Shown: piece after piece, positions 12,700 through 24,104 of the stretch
How the letters are laid out: every line of letters begins with the position of its first letter
How positions within the stretch are numbered: the first letter of the stretch is position 1
DNA from: Rhytidiadelphus loreus
Taxonomy: Eukaryota; Streptophyta; Bryopsida; Hypnales; Hylocomiaceae
NCBI GenBank assembly: GCA_947034895.1
Contig: OX344763.1
Location: 54,063,025 to 54,127,024 of the forward strand
Length of the DNA: 64,000 bases
Reading direction: 5' to 3'
The notes under the pieces: model-generated
Told to the model about the DNA's origin: nothing
Seen by the model: only the letters and a program-made list of their open reading frames with translations
Databases searched by the model: none
Position numbers and translations under genes: made by a program

Positions 12700-14223
12700 T
12701 AGTTACTAGGCACGTTACTCCATGCTATCCTTCGTGGTGACCACAAGTTGCCTTCTAAAGGCCTTCTGGTGACTCGAAACAGCTTCTAATGCAATACTTT
12801 AAATGATTTATTAAATTATATTTTTATCTTGTGTTTAGTGTAAAATTTGAAGTTGTTATTACTATCATTGAAAGCGCATCAAAAATCTCTTTCAATCAAT
12901 GTAGTAAAATTGGATTTGAAAACTAGATAACTAAAATAGGGCCTACTAGAAGCAAACCCATTCCTATGGCTTCTCACATCCCTTCCTCGATCTCTATCCA
13001 TCTCTTCTACTATAGGAAGTAGAATTGATACCACTTATATGCTCCCTTGCATTTCTATCACTACTTTGTTTGTAGAAGCGCCTACTTCCATTGCTTGAAG
13101 TTCACCCATTATTTCATGTGCTCTCTTCTTTGTGTCTTTTGTTAAATGGTCCTCTAGTTAACAAGGTCAAATTGTACCATTTCCTCTCAGTCCATGTTCT
13201 TTTCTTTCTCCATTGCTTCTCTTGTGTGCTATATAGTCTTTAAATTACTATATGGCATTAAGATTGCAACTGGTTTTTCCTCTTGAAGGACTCCTTTGTT
13301 TGATGAATCAACATATGTTTGATGAATTGTCTTTAGAGGCTCATGACTAGTCATTTGTGACTTCTATTTCTTTGTCTCTTTTTATAAATAATGGATGAAT
13401 CATTTGCACTTCTTTCTTCTACTTCATATCCTTTTCTTACCAATGTATCCATTGAATATAAGTCATTGCTATTGTCAACCTCTTCCTCTTCATCTTATGT
13501 TCTAGATTGCACAGACTGTGCTAGAGTGTAAGTGGGGAGCAACTAGCGTTAAGCAGGAAGCAATGAGCAATTAGATTTGAGCACTCACTACGAGAATTTA
13601 AACTTAAAATAGCCATGTTAGAATATTAAATAGGATTGTTAGACCTTAGTATAGTAATGTCAACAATCCAAAATAGAAAAATTTATTGAAAAATTTATAA
13701 AAGTTTTATTAAAATAATCAATTTTGCAATCAAATGTTACATGAATGAGCAACAATGAGGGAGTAGCATTTCCCACAACTAGATGATTTCACAACTTACT
13801 GTAGATTTTATGCATGAATGCACTTCATCCATGTCATCCATTCATCATCCATCCACAAAAAAAATTCTTTGCACATTGCTAAACAAGTCTTAAAAATTGA
13901 GTTTTTCTTTTCTTTCTAAAAACAATAATTACAAATATTATTAAGATTTGCATTGCTGACTTCAAAACTTTGTTTACTATTTTGAAATTGGTTTAGTGCT
14001 TTTTAGAATCAAAGAGCACCTTGAAGGTTCATTTGGAGATGTAGAACAATCAATCATACAATGTTGTTTAGTTGTAGATAAGTGCTCTTTGAAATTGTAC
14101 TTCCAAAATTTATTTGTAGAAATGTAACATTTCATCCTATATTATCCTTTGGTTGAATTCAGCCTTTTATATGTATTCTTTTTATATTTATAATTTTAGA
14201 AATGATTTGAGTGGTCTTTTGGG
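12700..14223. other. AT-rich DNA with weak minus-strand coding character
   Basis: No supported gene. Around 13380-13560 the complement reads as an acidic then basic peptide for about 45 codons before stops accumulate. This may be another decayed ORF but is too short to call. Confidence 0.35.
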
Positions 14224-14446
14224 CAGGGTTGTCTACCCGGACAACTCGACAACTCGACAAACTCGACGTTGAAGACGTCTAGTAGAGGGTCCTGTCTGTC
14301 TAATAGAGTCAACTTTATCCTTTGACTTTTCTAGAATTTACCCCCCATTTACCTAGGCTTATCTGGCTACCATGTGACAACCGCGTGGTAAATGTAGGGC
14401 GACTTCGGGTATGAGGCGACCGCGGGTATGAGGCGAATATGGGTAC
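14224..14446 (+). mobile_element. Left-type terminus of a hAT-family element
   Basis: It starts CAGGGTTGTCT, matching the termini of the hAT MITE at 37843-38194 and, inverted, the terminus ending at 35549. It contains GACGTCTAGTAGAG, shared with the left end of that MITE. It then carries three imperfect units of ATGAGGCGACCGCGGGT, the same core (GGCGACCGCGGGT) that makes up the arrays elsewhere in the window. Element A is inserted in these units at 14447. The 8 bp outside (CTTTTGGG) do not match the 8 bp outside 35549. Confidence 0.65.
14442..14446 (+). repeat. Target-site duplication of element A, left copy
   Basis: GGTAC immediately precedes TGTCACAGC and is repeated at 17884-17888 directly after CTGCGACA. 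Confidence 0.85.
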
Positions 14447-14475
14447 TGTCACAGCACAGGATAAACAATTCCCAT

Positions 14476-14508
14476 GTTATACTACCAAAAACCACTCTAA
14501 AGTATAAC
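14476..14508 (+). other. Conserved stem-loop of element A
   Basis: GTTATACT (14476-14483) and AGTATAAC (14501-14508) are exact reverse complements around a 17-base loop. Element B has the same arms at 40789-40796 and 40814-40821. Element C has a compensated base-pair change (56860-56892). Confidence 0.7.
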
Positions 14509-15732
14509 AAAAGTGACTTTAAAGATCGAACCCACGAGATTCTGTGAAGTATTCACCCTATTTACGATTCTAAGCTAAGTTAGTCTCCAACAACACCTTT
14601 CCGGTCCTACTCCCGCAACCGGAAAACAACACAACCCGCAGAAATAACTCCCGGATTCTATTCAACTTCAGATCAAGGACATAATCCGGTCCTGGAAGTA
14701 ATCCGGCCAGTAAATCTACGACAAAACCAGGACTTTCTAACTTCCGGTCCTGGGTACGACACTGAGACCAACCCTCTCCGGTCTCCTCTCACTGACTCAA
14801 GTAACCTATCCGGTTTGATTTAACCTCTGTTTCACCATCAGAGGGATCGCTGCTTGAATTTGAGAGTGGTAGGCCGCTGCTCCTTCCGTGACTTATAGTG
14901 GCTGAAGACCCACTTCTTCTACTCTACTCTCCTATTCTAATCCGGATCCGGTTTGATCTTTCACAGTAACCCGGAAACAAATCCGAACTACAGGTCACAC
15001 AAAGACCCTCCGTACAATCCACTCATATTACAACGACAATGGTGCTACATTCAGGTAGTATGAAGCAAGGCGGCTACAAGTGTATCCGTCCGTTCCAATT
15101 TTACTAAGATTCTTCCGTTCGCCACTACAGCAATGAGACCTCACAGGAGTTTGGACACTCAACCGGATTCCCTACCCAGGAGTTCTAGCGCGCCTAAGGA
15201 TCCCTTCCCTATTCGCCTAGCCTAGCAACGACTTTCTCAACTGGAATACTGAATCTTAATAGAACTGAGGCACTGGAATAGACTCCCAACTCTTACTAGT
15301 TGCCCACATGCACTAAGAAACTGGAACACAAACACCAAAGGGAGAAACCCAAAGTCAAATTCCAAATGCGCTCCTAACTCCTCACAAATCTGTCTTGCCA
15401 ATCTTTGGGAGATCACACAAACAAAGAGCAAATAGAACACAAAAGAAGTTTAAACAATGGAATGACTCCCATTCTCCATCTCAGAGAATGTTTTTATATA
15501 CACTGAAAAGTTCCAAAAGCGCAAAAGCGTCCTAGAAAGTCCGCACAGAAAATCTGCACAAAACTTTCGGGATAAGATTCGCCGTCAAAACCGGATCTGA
15601 TCTGGTTTCAAAACCCTAACTAAAACCGGGAACTAATCCGGTCCCTATCTAACAGACCGGGAACTAATCCGGTCTGGTTACAACTAACAATCCGACTGTA
15701 CATCTAATATTTACCAACAAGGGGAACTCCTA

Positions 15733-17418
15733 CTAAGCTCCCGTACTTGCCTTCGGTGCGTCACTCCCAGGCTCTGGCGGAAGTTCATTGAAGATGTCCT
15801 GCAAATTCCGGGCTCGCTCACCAGTAGCAGGATCCGGCTTCTCTAGTGATGAGTCCACCTCAATAAGTTCTGACAATCCGGTTCTCACCGCCGACCACTC
15901 CTTCTTCGATTGAGGAGTGACTTCCACACCTTCCGGAAGTAACTTTGGCAAGGAGAGATCTGACAAGTGGAGACTCCTCGAGAGTACTGTCTCGGTCAAC
16001 CTCACGCTGCTCCGGCTCATTTGGTCCGCAGCTTCCCGAGCTCCTACCAGAATCATCTCCAACTTCTCGGAGAAGTCTGACAGAATCCGGACCATTCGGG
16101 GACTGGATGGCTTCTTGTCCGCTAGCCACCCTTCATCAAACAGCTTCGCCTTCGCTAATACCATTCCGAACTCCCCAAACGTTTCGGTCATGAGCTTTGC
16201 TGTCTTCTGGGTAGCATCTGCCATTTCCCTCGTGGCGGTCATGTCTTCCTTGAAGGTGGCAATCTCCCCCTTCAGCATGTCGACTTCGTTTTGTAGTCAA
16301 CCATTGTCTTCCCTCAGCTTCCGGTCCTCATCCGGATTACTGATAAGGTTTGCTATTACCTTGGGCAGCTGGCGATCCGGTGATGCTCCTGCTAGCTTCC
16401 CGATCTTCTCGAGTATAATTCGCTTACACTCCTAGTCAACACGGATGTCAGCGATGGCTAACACCAGATTGTTGAAGGGGACAATCGAGCTACCTTCTCC
16501 GGTTACCGGTTTGTTGTCCAGTTTCCGTTCCGGTTCTACTAGCTCCCTGGTCGGTGTACCTCTCCCGTATGGAGGCGTCGTCTTCTGCCTCTTCACCCGC
16601 TTCAACTACTCATCCTTGTCCTCCGTGTCTTCTTCTTCAGTTTCCGTCCCTTCGTCTTCCGGTTCTTCGTCGGTCTCCGACTCCCCGTACTTTAGAATGG
16701 ACTCCTGAGCTCTCCAGGTCTTCTCCTCCGTCTCCGTCAGGACCTGATCATGGTGATACAAGTGAAGGAGATAGGGAGAGAGAGGGGTTGGCTTACTCTT
16801 CCCTATCCGGGGTACCAGATTGTTCACCAGGTCACTTAGTACCCGGGCCCAATCCGCCTTTCGCTGACCGGAAAGCGCACTGAAGATTATATTTCCGAGG
16901 GTCACTGTTACCCTCGTCGGCCGCTCCGGATGGAATATCAGAATCAGGAACTTGAGTAGGTTTCGGTTCCGCTCATCCACGCAATCGTCCACCGCGAATC
17001 CGTCCTTCGGGTTGGCTGGTTCCGCAAATTTCCCCTTAATGTACTCGTCCTTCCGGTTGGCGGTACCCGAACCCCTTGACCGGAAACCGTATACTTCCCT
17101 CCACTTGTCTTCCGTCCAGCGGCTTGGGTTGCCTCTGACGGTGTTGTCGAAGGCATTCGAGACTTTCCCCAATATCTCCCAAACTACCTTCCCCTCCTTA
17201 AACCCCCAGGGTTTATCTATCAGACCCACGCAGCCCAAAGTGGCGAGATCCTCCATGAGAGCGGCCTTTTCCGGTTTCCGTGAGGGGATGACCGAAATCA
17301 CCTTCTTCAGTTTGATCTCCGCCGTGGCTATGCTTTGTCTGGGCCTACGTAACTGCGGCATGGACGCACTCCGCTCAAAACACTTATCGATTCTACCTTC
17401 CTTTCCACTCCTAGCCAC
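15733..17418 (-). pseudogene. Element A ORF: unrecognised TE protein, three in-frame stops
   Basis: One frame of about 562 codons runs from ATG 17418 (MARSGKEG...) to TAG at 15733. It is interrupted only at 16606-16608 (TAG), 16432-16434 (TAG) and 16297-16299 (TGA), which would restore Gln, Gln and Arg. The first 270 residues carry the block shared with D and C: LGCVGLIDKPWGF, DGFAVDDC, RVTVTLGNIIFSALSG, DWARVL and TPLSPYLLHLYHHDQVLT. A strongly acidic run (EDEGTETEEEDTEDKDE) follows. The C-terminal third is helical and Lys/Glu-rich, with RMVRILSDFSEKLE, a block also present in B and C. No protease, reverse transcriptase, integrase or DDE motif is visible. A nucleic-acid or structural role is possible but not shown. 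Confidence 0.65.
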
Positions 17419-17883
17419 ACGTCCCGTATCTCACTTTCCCTCACAGCGCATAACTGGAAAGCGACAAATTTGCAACTGCGGATTTCCAACCCCGCAGCGC
17501 ACAAAGACAACAATCAATAATTTCACTCTTCCTCACAGATATGACAAGAAACCCAACTGGACAGCACAACAACAGCGAGAGGGCTCCTACACACAGGGTT
17601 TGAAAAAGGGGAACTAACTGGCAGGGCGCTCCCTTATATACTGCCAGCGCTGCCAAATTAGGTCATCATTAACTAATCCAGTTAACCTAATCTAATCCGG
17701 TCAGAATTCTTCCGGTCCCGAACTATTCCGGTTCAGGCTTATTATCCAGTTAGCTACCTTACTTCATTCCTGTCCTAATTTCCAGTTTTTACTTATCTGT
17801 AAACCGAATAGGAGTTCCTGCCAAGAACTTTTGATCCAAATTATTAGATAACTTAAGAAAAAACCAAAAATCACGCTGCGACA

Positions 17884-18160
17884 GGTACTAGGTCGCGGTT
17901 GCCCCTACCCACACCCGTGGTCGCACTTGCCCTCATCCAAGACCCGCACTCGCCCTTCGTCACCTGCACTCACCCTTTGTCACCTGCACGTGCCCCCCCC
18001 AGGACCTGCGGTCACCCCTCCGAGACCGTTGGTCACCCCTTTAGAACCCGCGGTCACCCCTCCAGGACCCGAGGTCGCCCCTCCAAAACCGCTAGTCGCC
18101 TAGGTGACCCGCACGCGCCCATTTTGCATCCACACCCGGGTTTGCTTATATATGAAGTCG
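17884..18160 (+). repeat. Array of degenerate GACCCGCGGTCGCCC-type units
   Basis: After the GGTAC duplication the sequence repeats CCCGTGGTCGCAC, CCTGCGGTCACCCC, CCCGCGGTCACCCC, CCCGAGGTCGCCCC and similar units of about 20-24 bp. Equivalent arrays lie near 14400, 24435, 27672, 30755 and 35130. Most variants fit loss of CpG by C-to-T or G-to-A change. The array sits directly upstream of the ORF starting at 18347, so it could be subterminal transposon sequence, promoter sequence or both. Confidence 0.7.
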
Positions 18161-18346
18161 CCAAATCTTCATTCTCCCATGTTCATCACTAAGGCTTCTT
18201 GGCTTGTATCCCTTTCTGGCTACATGCATAAGCATTTGGTGTTGAAAATTTACTATTGACTACTTTCATCCAAGGGTTTTTTTCTGGTGGTTTGATTTCA
18301 ACAATCCCTCTACATTTTTCTAGCACCTTCATTTCAACAATCCACC

Positions 18347-20819
18347 ATGGCTAGTGGAGACAATACCACTGGAGAATTTCTTGCGGAAACCCCTCCACTG
18401 GCTCTACGTCGTATTGTGGGATTGCAAAAGATTCAAAAAGACAAGGAATGGAAGCGTAGGGATACTTGTCACCAAAAGCGGTTGCATGTGTTGAATAGTG
18501 CTAACCACATTGCTTTCAAGGGGGTGGAACGAGGAGCCTGAGCCATGGTCAATACAAACTTGCAAAGATTACATTGAGTGGTGTCACATCAGCAAGTTCT
18601 TTCCGGCATGGTGTCATCATCATCATTGACACACCAACAAGGCAAACTTGAAGTTTTGTGAGAATGAAATATTCGTGAACAGGTGCATTGAATTGTGGCA
18701 AGCTCTCTACAATACGGCCTCTGTAGAAAGGAATGAGGCCCTTTTCCTTGTGAGAGGAGCCTATGTTGAAGTGGCATTGAAGAAAGAGGCCGATTGGAAT
18801 ACAATCAAATCCAGTCCTTACGTAAAACGTCCAGAGGACGGGTGCATACCAAAAGGAATTTTTCTTTTTCTAGAGGGTGGATTGGGTCCTTTTCGAAGTG
18901 TTCCTAGGAATCAAGCCCCGGTTGAAATTGACACAGAGTCATTAGAAGAGGATGACAATTCAGATGGTACGCGGGTTCTTTGGGTAGAACGAGCCATAGA
19001 ACTAACTATTGGCCTCCCCCCAAATCAGAATGAAATTGTCCACGGCGTTGGAACATCACGGGGACGTAAATCTGGACAATTGTCAAGAGTGCAACGTTCC
19101 ACTACATGAATTGGACTACAAGGGGCTTCTCCATCAGCTTTGAATCCACCATTGCCTACACAAAACCCAAGTGATGTCTTCGAATTCAGTTGCAACGATG
19201 AAGGGCCTAGTGAAATAATTGTTTATGCACCAGCTCTTCAATCCTGAGTGAATGTAGGTCACAACACTATGATCCTAGCAAAGGCTCAAAACCTCTTACA
19301 CATCAAAGACAACAAGATTGCTTCATTGGAAAGTGACTTGAAGAAATTACAAGGACAGTGCAAATTAAAAGATGCTCTCATTGCACGACAATCTACTGAG
19401 CTTCAAGCCCTCCCAGAAAATCAGGCTGGCACTTTCATTTTGTTGGATATGGATGAGGCTTTTGTTGACCATGATCCACATCATCTAGACAAAGTTGTGG
19501 GGGACCTTACCGACGATGTTCCTTGCCATCCACCTCCTTCCCAGCGTGCTATGGTTTTGCAAAATAATCGAAGTGCGTTCCTCACTACAATTGGCGGAGA
19601 CACGACCACTGACACAAACGATATTCATGGGACCCAAGATTCACTCTCATTTCCAAGAGTTCAGCAATCAAGACAGACTAACAAAGAAAGAGACCTTGAA
19701 AAGTAGAACGAAAAGCTTCAACGACAGTTGGATCAATTGGTTGCCACGTACTACCATTGGAAGGTGGCGTGCATTCTCTCCGTGGACAGATCGCAGCAAA
19801 TAGCCAAGGAATTAGATAAGGTTTCAAAGAATTTTGTTGTAGCTTTACCTAAACGTGAGAATGGACTCACATCCTGGGCACTCTTAGATGACATTTTTTC
19901 TGAAAATATACCGATGTTGTCAGACACAAATATTATAGATTGGGCACAACAGGGCTGGGACCATACAAAACAAATGTCTAATCACATGAAGGTGAAGGAC
20001 CCAAAGCTATTATGGCCACAACTTGCAACTTTCGTACTCGACCATACAAAATGCCCCATTTGTCAAGAGCAATTTGGCCCTGAAGGTGGTTGGGCTCTCG
20101 GGTCATGTGCACATGTATACCATCCTCAATGCCTCCTTATGGGATGCCTCATTAGACGACGTTGTATATTTTGTTTAGCACCATTCTATGATTGCTTGTA
20201 TGCCATGTTCAACTTGATGACGTACATGCCACCTTCTTGAAAATATAGCGCTGAAACGACAACTAATACGACATTGTAGGGTCGTGACCTCATTTGGAGT
20301 TGGCGTCAAGGCCTACATGATGATGAAAAGGCACCTAATAGCTTTCAATTGAACTGGGAAACTGACCCGACTGAGATTGTCAAAGTGGTACTGAAGTTGA
20401 TGGGAAAAGGTCCATACAACGAAGGGAGGAGGGCATTCTTCTACTAATGCTTTGGTGGATACTTCGAGAAGAGCTCAGGAGAATTCAAATGGGGTCCTCA
20501 TCCGGAAGGACACCGTTGGGATAATGAAGGTAAAAGGGGACCCGATCGCAATCAATTTGCCTCTCTTGAAGACATGACTAACATGGCTTGCATGGACTCT
20601 ACGTATGGACCTTATTACGAAAGTCAAGCATTAGACTACCTTTTGGAAGCACATTCTCCACAAACGACAAGGACCCTACAAGCTCTCCAAGATTCCAACG
20701 TCCTGGAATTCATTTTGAATGCGGAAGGACCAGCTTCACAAACTCGTATAAAGAAGAAGATAGTCCTTCAGGAGGCACTTCAACCTTCACATGGTGAAGC
20801 AAGTTCTTCTAAGAAGTAA
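18347..20819 (+). pseudogene. Coiled-coil / RING-H2 protein of unknown family, seven in-frame stops
   Basis: ATG 18347 sits in a good context (ACCATGG). A G-run at 18519-18524 appears to hold one frameshift. From there one frame runs unbroken by indels to TAA 20817, about 760 codons, with stops at 18627 (TGA), 19107 (TGA), 19245 (TGA), 19704 (TAG), 20238 (TGA), 20277 (TAG) and 20445 (TAA). All are one transition from CGA, CAG or CAA. Features in order: TCKDYIEWCHISKFFP (18558-18605), FLVRGAY...LKKEADW, an acidic region, a coiled coil (about 19250-19750), and a RING-H2 with spacing C-x2-C-x14-C-x-H-x2-H-x2-C-x10-C-x2-C (20052-20174). A Gly/Asp-rich tail follows. RING-H2 domains usually belong to ubiquitin ligases; that role is inferred here. 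Paralogues lie at 8.98, 22.8 and 28.0 kb. Confidence 0.6.
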
Positions 20820-22763
20820 ATACAATCCAAATGGATTTGACGTCTAAGAATTTAAAGATGGACTTCATTTCTCCTTTGGTTATTTGGTTTACGTCCAAGG
20901 ATATATAATGTCAAACTTCTAGTATATAGAAGCGTATTTTATATGATAGAAGCATATAGCTCTCAGTGTTTTTGTTTTGTTGCACATAGGCCAACTTCGA
21001 GCCTTCTATGATTGTGTGCTACACATTTGTATTGCAATATTACCGAGAATATTACAGTGCCTTCATTTTTGAAATATATTCTACAATATTTTCTACTCCA
21101 AATACTTCACTATCTTCAAACAAAATCAAATATGTGGTACAACTAATTGTATGAAGCTTATTATCAAAGAGCTGAAGTTGAAGTTCACTTTAACATTGTC
21201 ATTTGCATTGACATTTAAGCTTCTAAAATTAGTTCAACTCTAAATCTTAAATTTTATTACTTAGAATTCAAAATTGTATATCATTGTAAGCAATCCCATT
21301 ATCTCAATTCATTTCAGGGAAGATTGTAATTGTTATCATTTTAGTTGCATAAATAGAAAAAGTGAACATGATGAACCCCTTAAGTACCATTGTACCCTCT
21401 ACAGACAATTTGGGCATGTTTCTATGGGCTGAAATTGTACCCTAATTTTTTGAAACTTTTTGTGAAAAGAGAAAATCTGATAAGCTTTGAGGGAATATAA
21501 TTTCTATTTCAATTGGTGTCCGGAAGCAAAAGTTACACCACAAAATACCTAGAACTAAACTTGGTGGGCAATACAAAAAAATTGCAAAAATTCAAAATAG
21601 ATTTAATTTTGTTTTTGTTTTTGCTAACATTATGTTTTTGTCTACATAAAAAGCTTTGATTCATTCCATTTGGATTAGTGATGTGTAAGTTAAGAACTCT
21701 CTTATTTTTAAGGCAATGTAAGCAAATCTTTGAAAAAATAACTTATAGGATTCATTTGAAAATGCAATTTTCAAATTTTCTCAAATTTGTTTATTTTAAA
21801 AGGGGAAGTTTGCTTCCTACAACAATCTCACCGTTGGGACTAATGGATTATTGTATTTCAATCCCATGTAAGAGCTATTATCAATTTATTTTTTCTTTCA
21901 ATCTTGGACCTACTTCTACTTGACAATTTTTTGAAGTATGAAAATGAAGTTGTTATTTTTTGAATTTTTTTTTCTACACTCCCAACTCAATTCTTCAACA
22001 CAATAAATTTTAAATTCAAATTCCATAGTGCACATTTTTGGAAGAAATAGCAATCAAAGTTGTCTGAAAGTATAGTCTAGTGTTGCAAAAAACTTGCTTC
22101 TTGAACTTTGAATGCTCATATCTCTAAATCTGTACAGTCAAACATCGTACAATTTTAACCACAAAAATTTAAACAAGTAAAGTTCAAGATACTGTGCTTG
22201 AGTTCCACAAAAGTTTAGTTTTTTCTTTGGACAAACGCAATAGAAATGGCAGTTTTGATTTTTTTCTTCATAGAAAAATGGCCTTGGGACTTTCGGGGTT
22301 AAGAAAAAACTGAAAATGGAAAAAACCTATTGGAATTATTTGAAAATTCACCAAGCCATGCAAGTAGCAATGGAAATTAGCTAGAAAAAGAAGCAATTGG
22401 TTATTTAACCTATATAGGGTTAGGTCTTTAGGGATATGTTTTCACCCAAAAAATACCAAGATAAACATTTCTAGTACAAATTCAGAATAAAATTACATAA
22501 CAAAATTGATTTGAGCAACATTAGGTCTTCTGTTCTTGTACTACATTGGTTTGAAAAGATGTGACAAAATATTTTGCGAATACACTAAGTTCATAAATCT
22601 GGAACACACATTACGAAGTGTACAATAATTATTAAAAAACCACGTGAACTTTGAATGCCCAAAAAATTGTAGCATTTTCTTTACTAAGTCATAAGAGAGA
22701 CGCAATATCCAAAATTGGGGCTTACTTACAAATTTACAATATTGTTCACCAAAAAGCTTTACA
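20820..22763. other. AT-rich DNA with a dispersed repeat
   Basis: No supported gene. The phrase GATTCATTCCATTTGGATTA at about 21659 recurs nearly unchanged near 25130 and inverted near 30418. The sequence that follows near 22080-22150 (ACTTTGAATGCTCATATCTC) is echoed near 25215. Both copies therefore look like remnants of one longer dispersed repeat. Confidence 0.5.
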
Positions 22764-24104
22764 CTACTTTCTAGAAACTTCTTTTTGGTTTAAGAAGTCA
22801 CTCATATTAGGAGGAGGACCCACTTTCTCATATTCTTCACCTGTCTTTCCCATTGTATCCTTACTCTACTTCATCCATTGCGTATAATACTCGCTTTCAG
22901 CTCTCATATCCACAAACTCGTCTTTCAACACTTGTACTTTGGTCTCATGGAACTTCACCAAATTTCGAAGCATTTCTAACTCCTCTGGAAGATTACCGTA
23001 TGTCAAGGCCGTTGCCAAAACCTCCACCTCCTTGACCTGTTTTTGGGCCGCATTGTAATATTTCTTTTCCTCTTTAGTAATTTGCACACGCAGTGCTCGC
23101 TGCTCATTCTCTACTTTCCTACGTTTACGTTGTAGGGTTTCCAATTTTGATTCCCAAAGTAAATGATGGTCAGCTTGCGACAATTTCCCGGTGCTCTGCT
23201 TAGCTAAATACTGGTCTCTATTCTTCTTGAAAGCAGCAAAATCGTCATCTCTCTCTTTGAGTATTTCGTTGAGAGACCTCAATTGTTGCTTCAAATAAGC
23301 TTCAATGGGAGAAGACACTTCGCGTTCCTTCAAATTCTTCAATTCCTCACACTTTGTACTCAACAATAAATGTGCACTCTCGATTTTGGCAATCAAGGTC
23401 CCCTCATTGTCTGATGAATCACTATCACCTTCTAGCATCGCACGCTACTCTGTGGAAAAGTCCTCCATTTCCATGGGGTCAACTTTTTCCAAGACTTCTT
23501 CCTGGGGGTTTGAGGTAATGGGTTCTTTTCCACGTTCTTTCTTCTTGTGAAGGCCCACATCCAAAGACTTCCTGGACTCGGTGACGAAAACATCTTCATC
23601 ATCGCTAGAGAAGGAATATCCATTGTACTCATGGGTGTGCTCGTTTGAGGAAGAAGTGGAAGACCAAACTACTTCTTCATTAGCAACAAATGATGCTCCA
23701 TGCTTAATCGGTGTCATCATCTTGCTTATATCAAGAGGATCCTTTGCCCACAAGTTGGAGGCTTCCTCCCATTCTTTTTTGTCCGGACGGACCGCGATAG
23801 GCATTTTTGGGAGTGTTGTCCAATCTACTACCTTCTTCAAAACAACTTTGGCATACACAGTTCGTACAAGAAAGAAACTGAAATTATTGTTTCTGTACAC
23901 TTTAGTCTCCAAATATTGAAGAGTCCATACTTCGTAGCATCTACGCATGAACCTTGTGTTCGTAGCATATGCAAGGTTAACCTTCTGGTTTGCACGTGCA
24001 AAGGGTGACGACACAACGGAAATAATGGCGAGGTTGTACGCTCCATGTTTTAACAAGGTATGTATAACTAAACAATATATACTATATAAAAGTCTTGATG
24101 CCAA
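22764..24104 (-). pseudogene. Coiled-coil paralogue of the RING family, no RING, two in-frame stops
   Basis: One minus-strand frame runs from about 24104 to TAG 22764, with in-frame TAG at 23445 and at 22866 (Gln if CAG). The block FFLVRTVYAKVVLKKVVDW (about 23890-23830) aligns with FLVRGAYVEVALKKEADW at 18.7 kb. An acidic Ser-rich region follows, then about 190 residues of heptad-like coiled coil rich in Lys, Glu and Leu. No Cys/His cluster is present. The first residues (LLYSIYCLVIHTLL) look like translated intron, so the true first exon is probably further right. Function unknown; the shared N-terminal block and coils suggest an oligomerising protein. Confidence 0.5.

Larger units (their letters stand above)
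14447..17883 (-). mobile_element. One-ORF element A, complete, 5-bp target duplication
   Basis: This 3437-bp unit starts TGTCACAGCACAGG and ends ACGCTGCGACA, so its ends form a short inverted repeat (TGTCRCAGC) with TG...CA termini. GGTAC flanks both sides. These are the marks of LTR-retrotransposon integration, but I see no pair of long direct repeats and no gag-pol. It may be a solo LTR carrying an ORF, or an unfamiliar element type with 5-bp duplications. It carries one long minus-strand ORF (17418-15733), a stem-loop at 14476-14508, and about 1.29 kb of CCGG-rich non-coding DNA at 14447-15732. The insertion splits an array of the hAT-associated motif, so A arrived after that array. Confidence 0.8.

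Noticed and set aside
14526..14548. A tRNA T-arm-like motif: the complement of GATCGAACCCACGAG reads GGGTTCGATC
   Set aside because: No acceptor stem, anticodon arm or CCA-compatible end surrounds it. It recurs in elements A, B and C as part of the element, not as a tRNA gene or an obvious primer-binding site.
15917..17617. Plus-strand ORFs within element A (also 7443-7892 in element D)
   Set aside because: They are shadows of the minus-strand ORF, which shows homology among A, C and D and a consistent stop pattern; the plus-strand frames do not.
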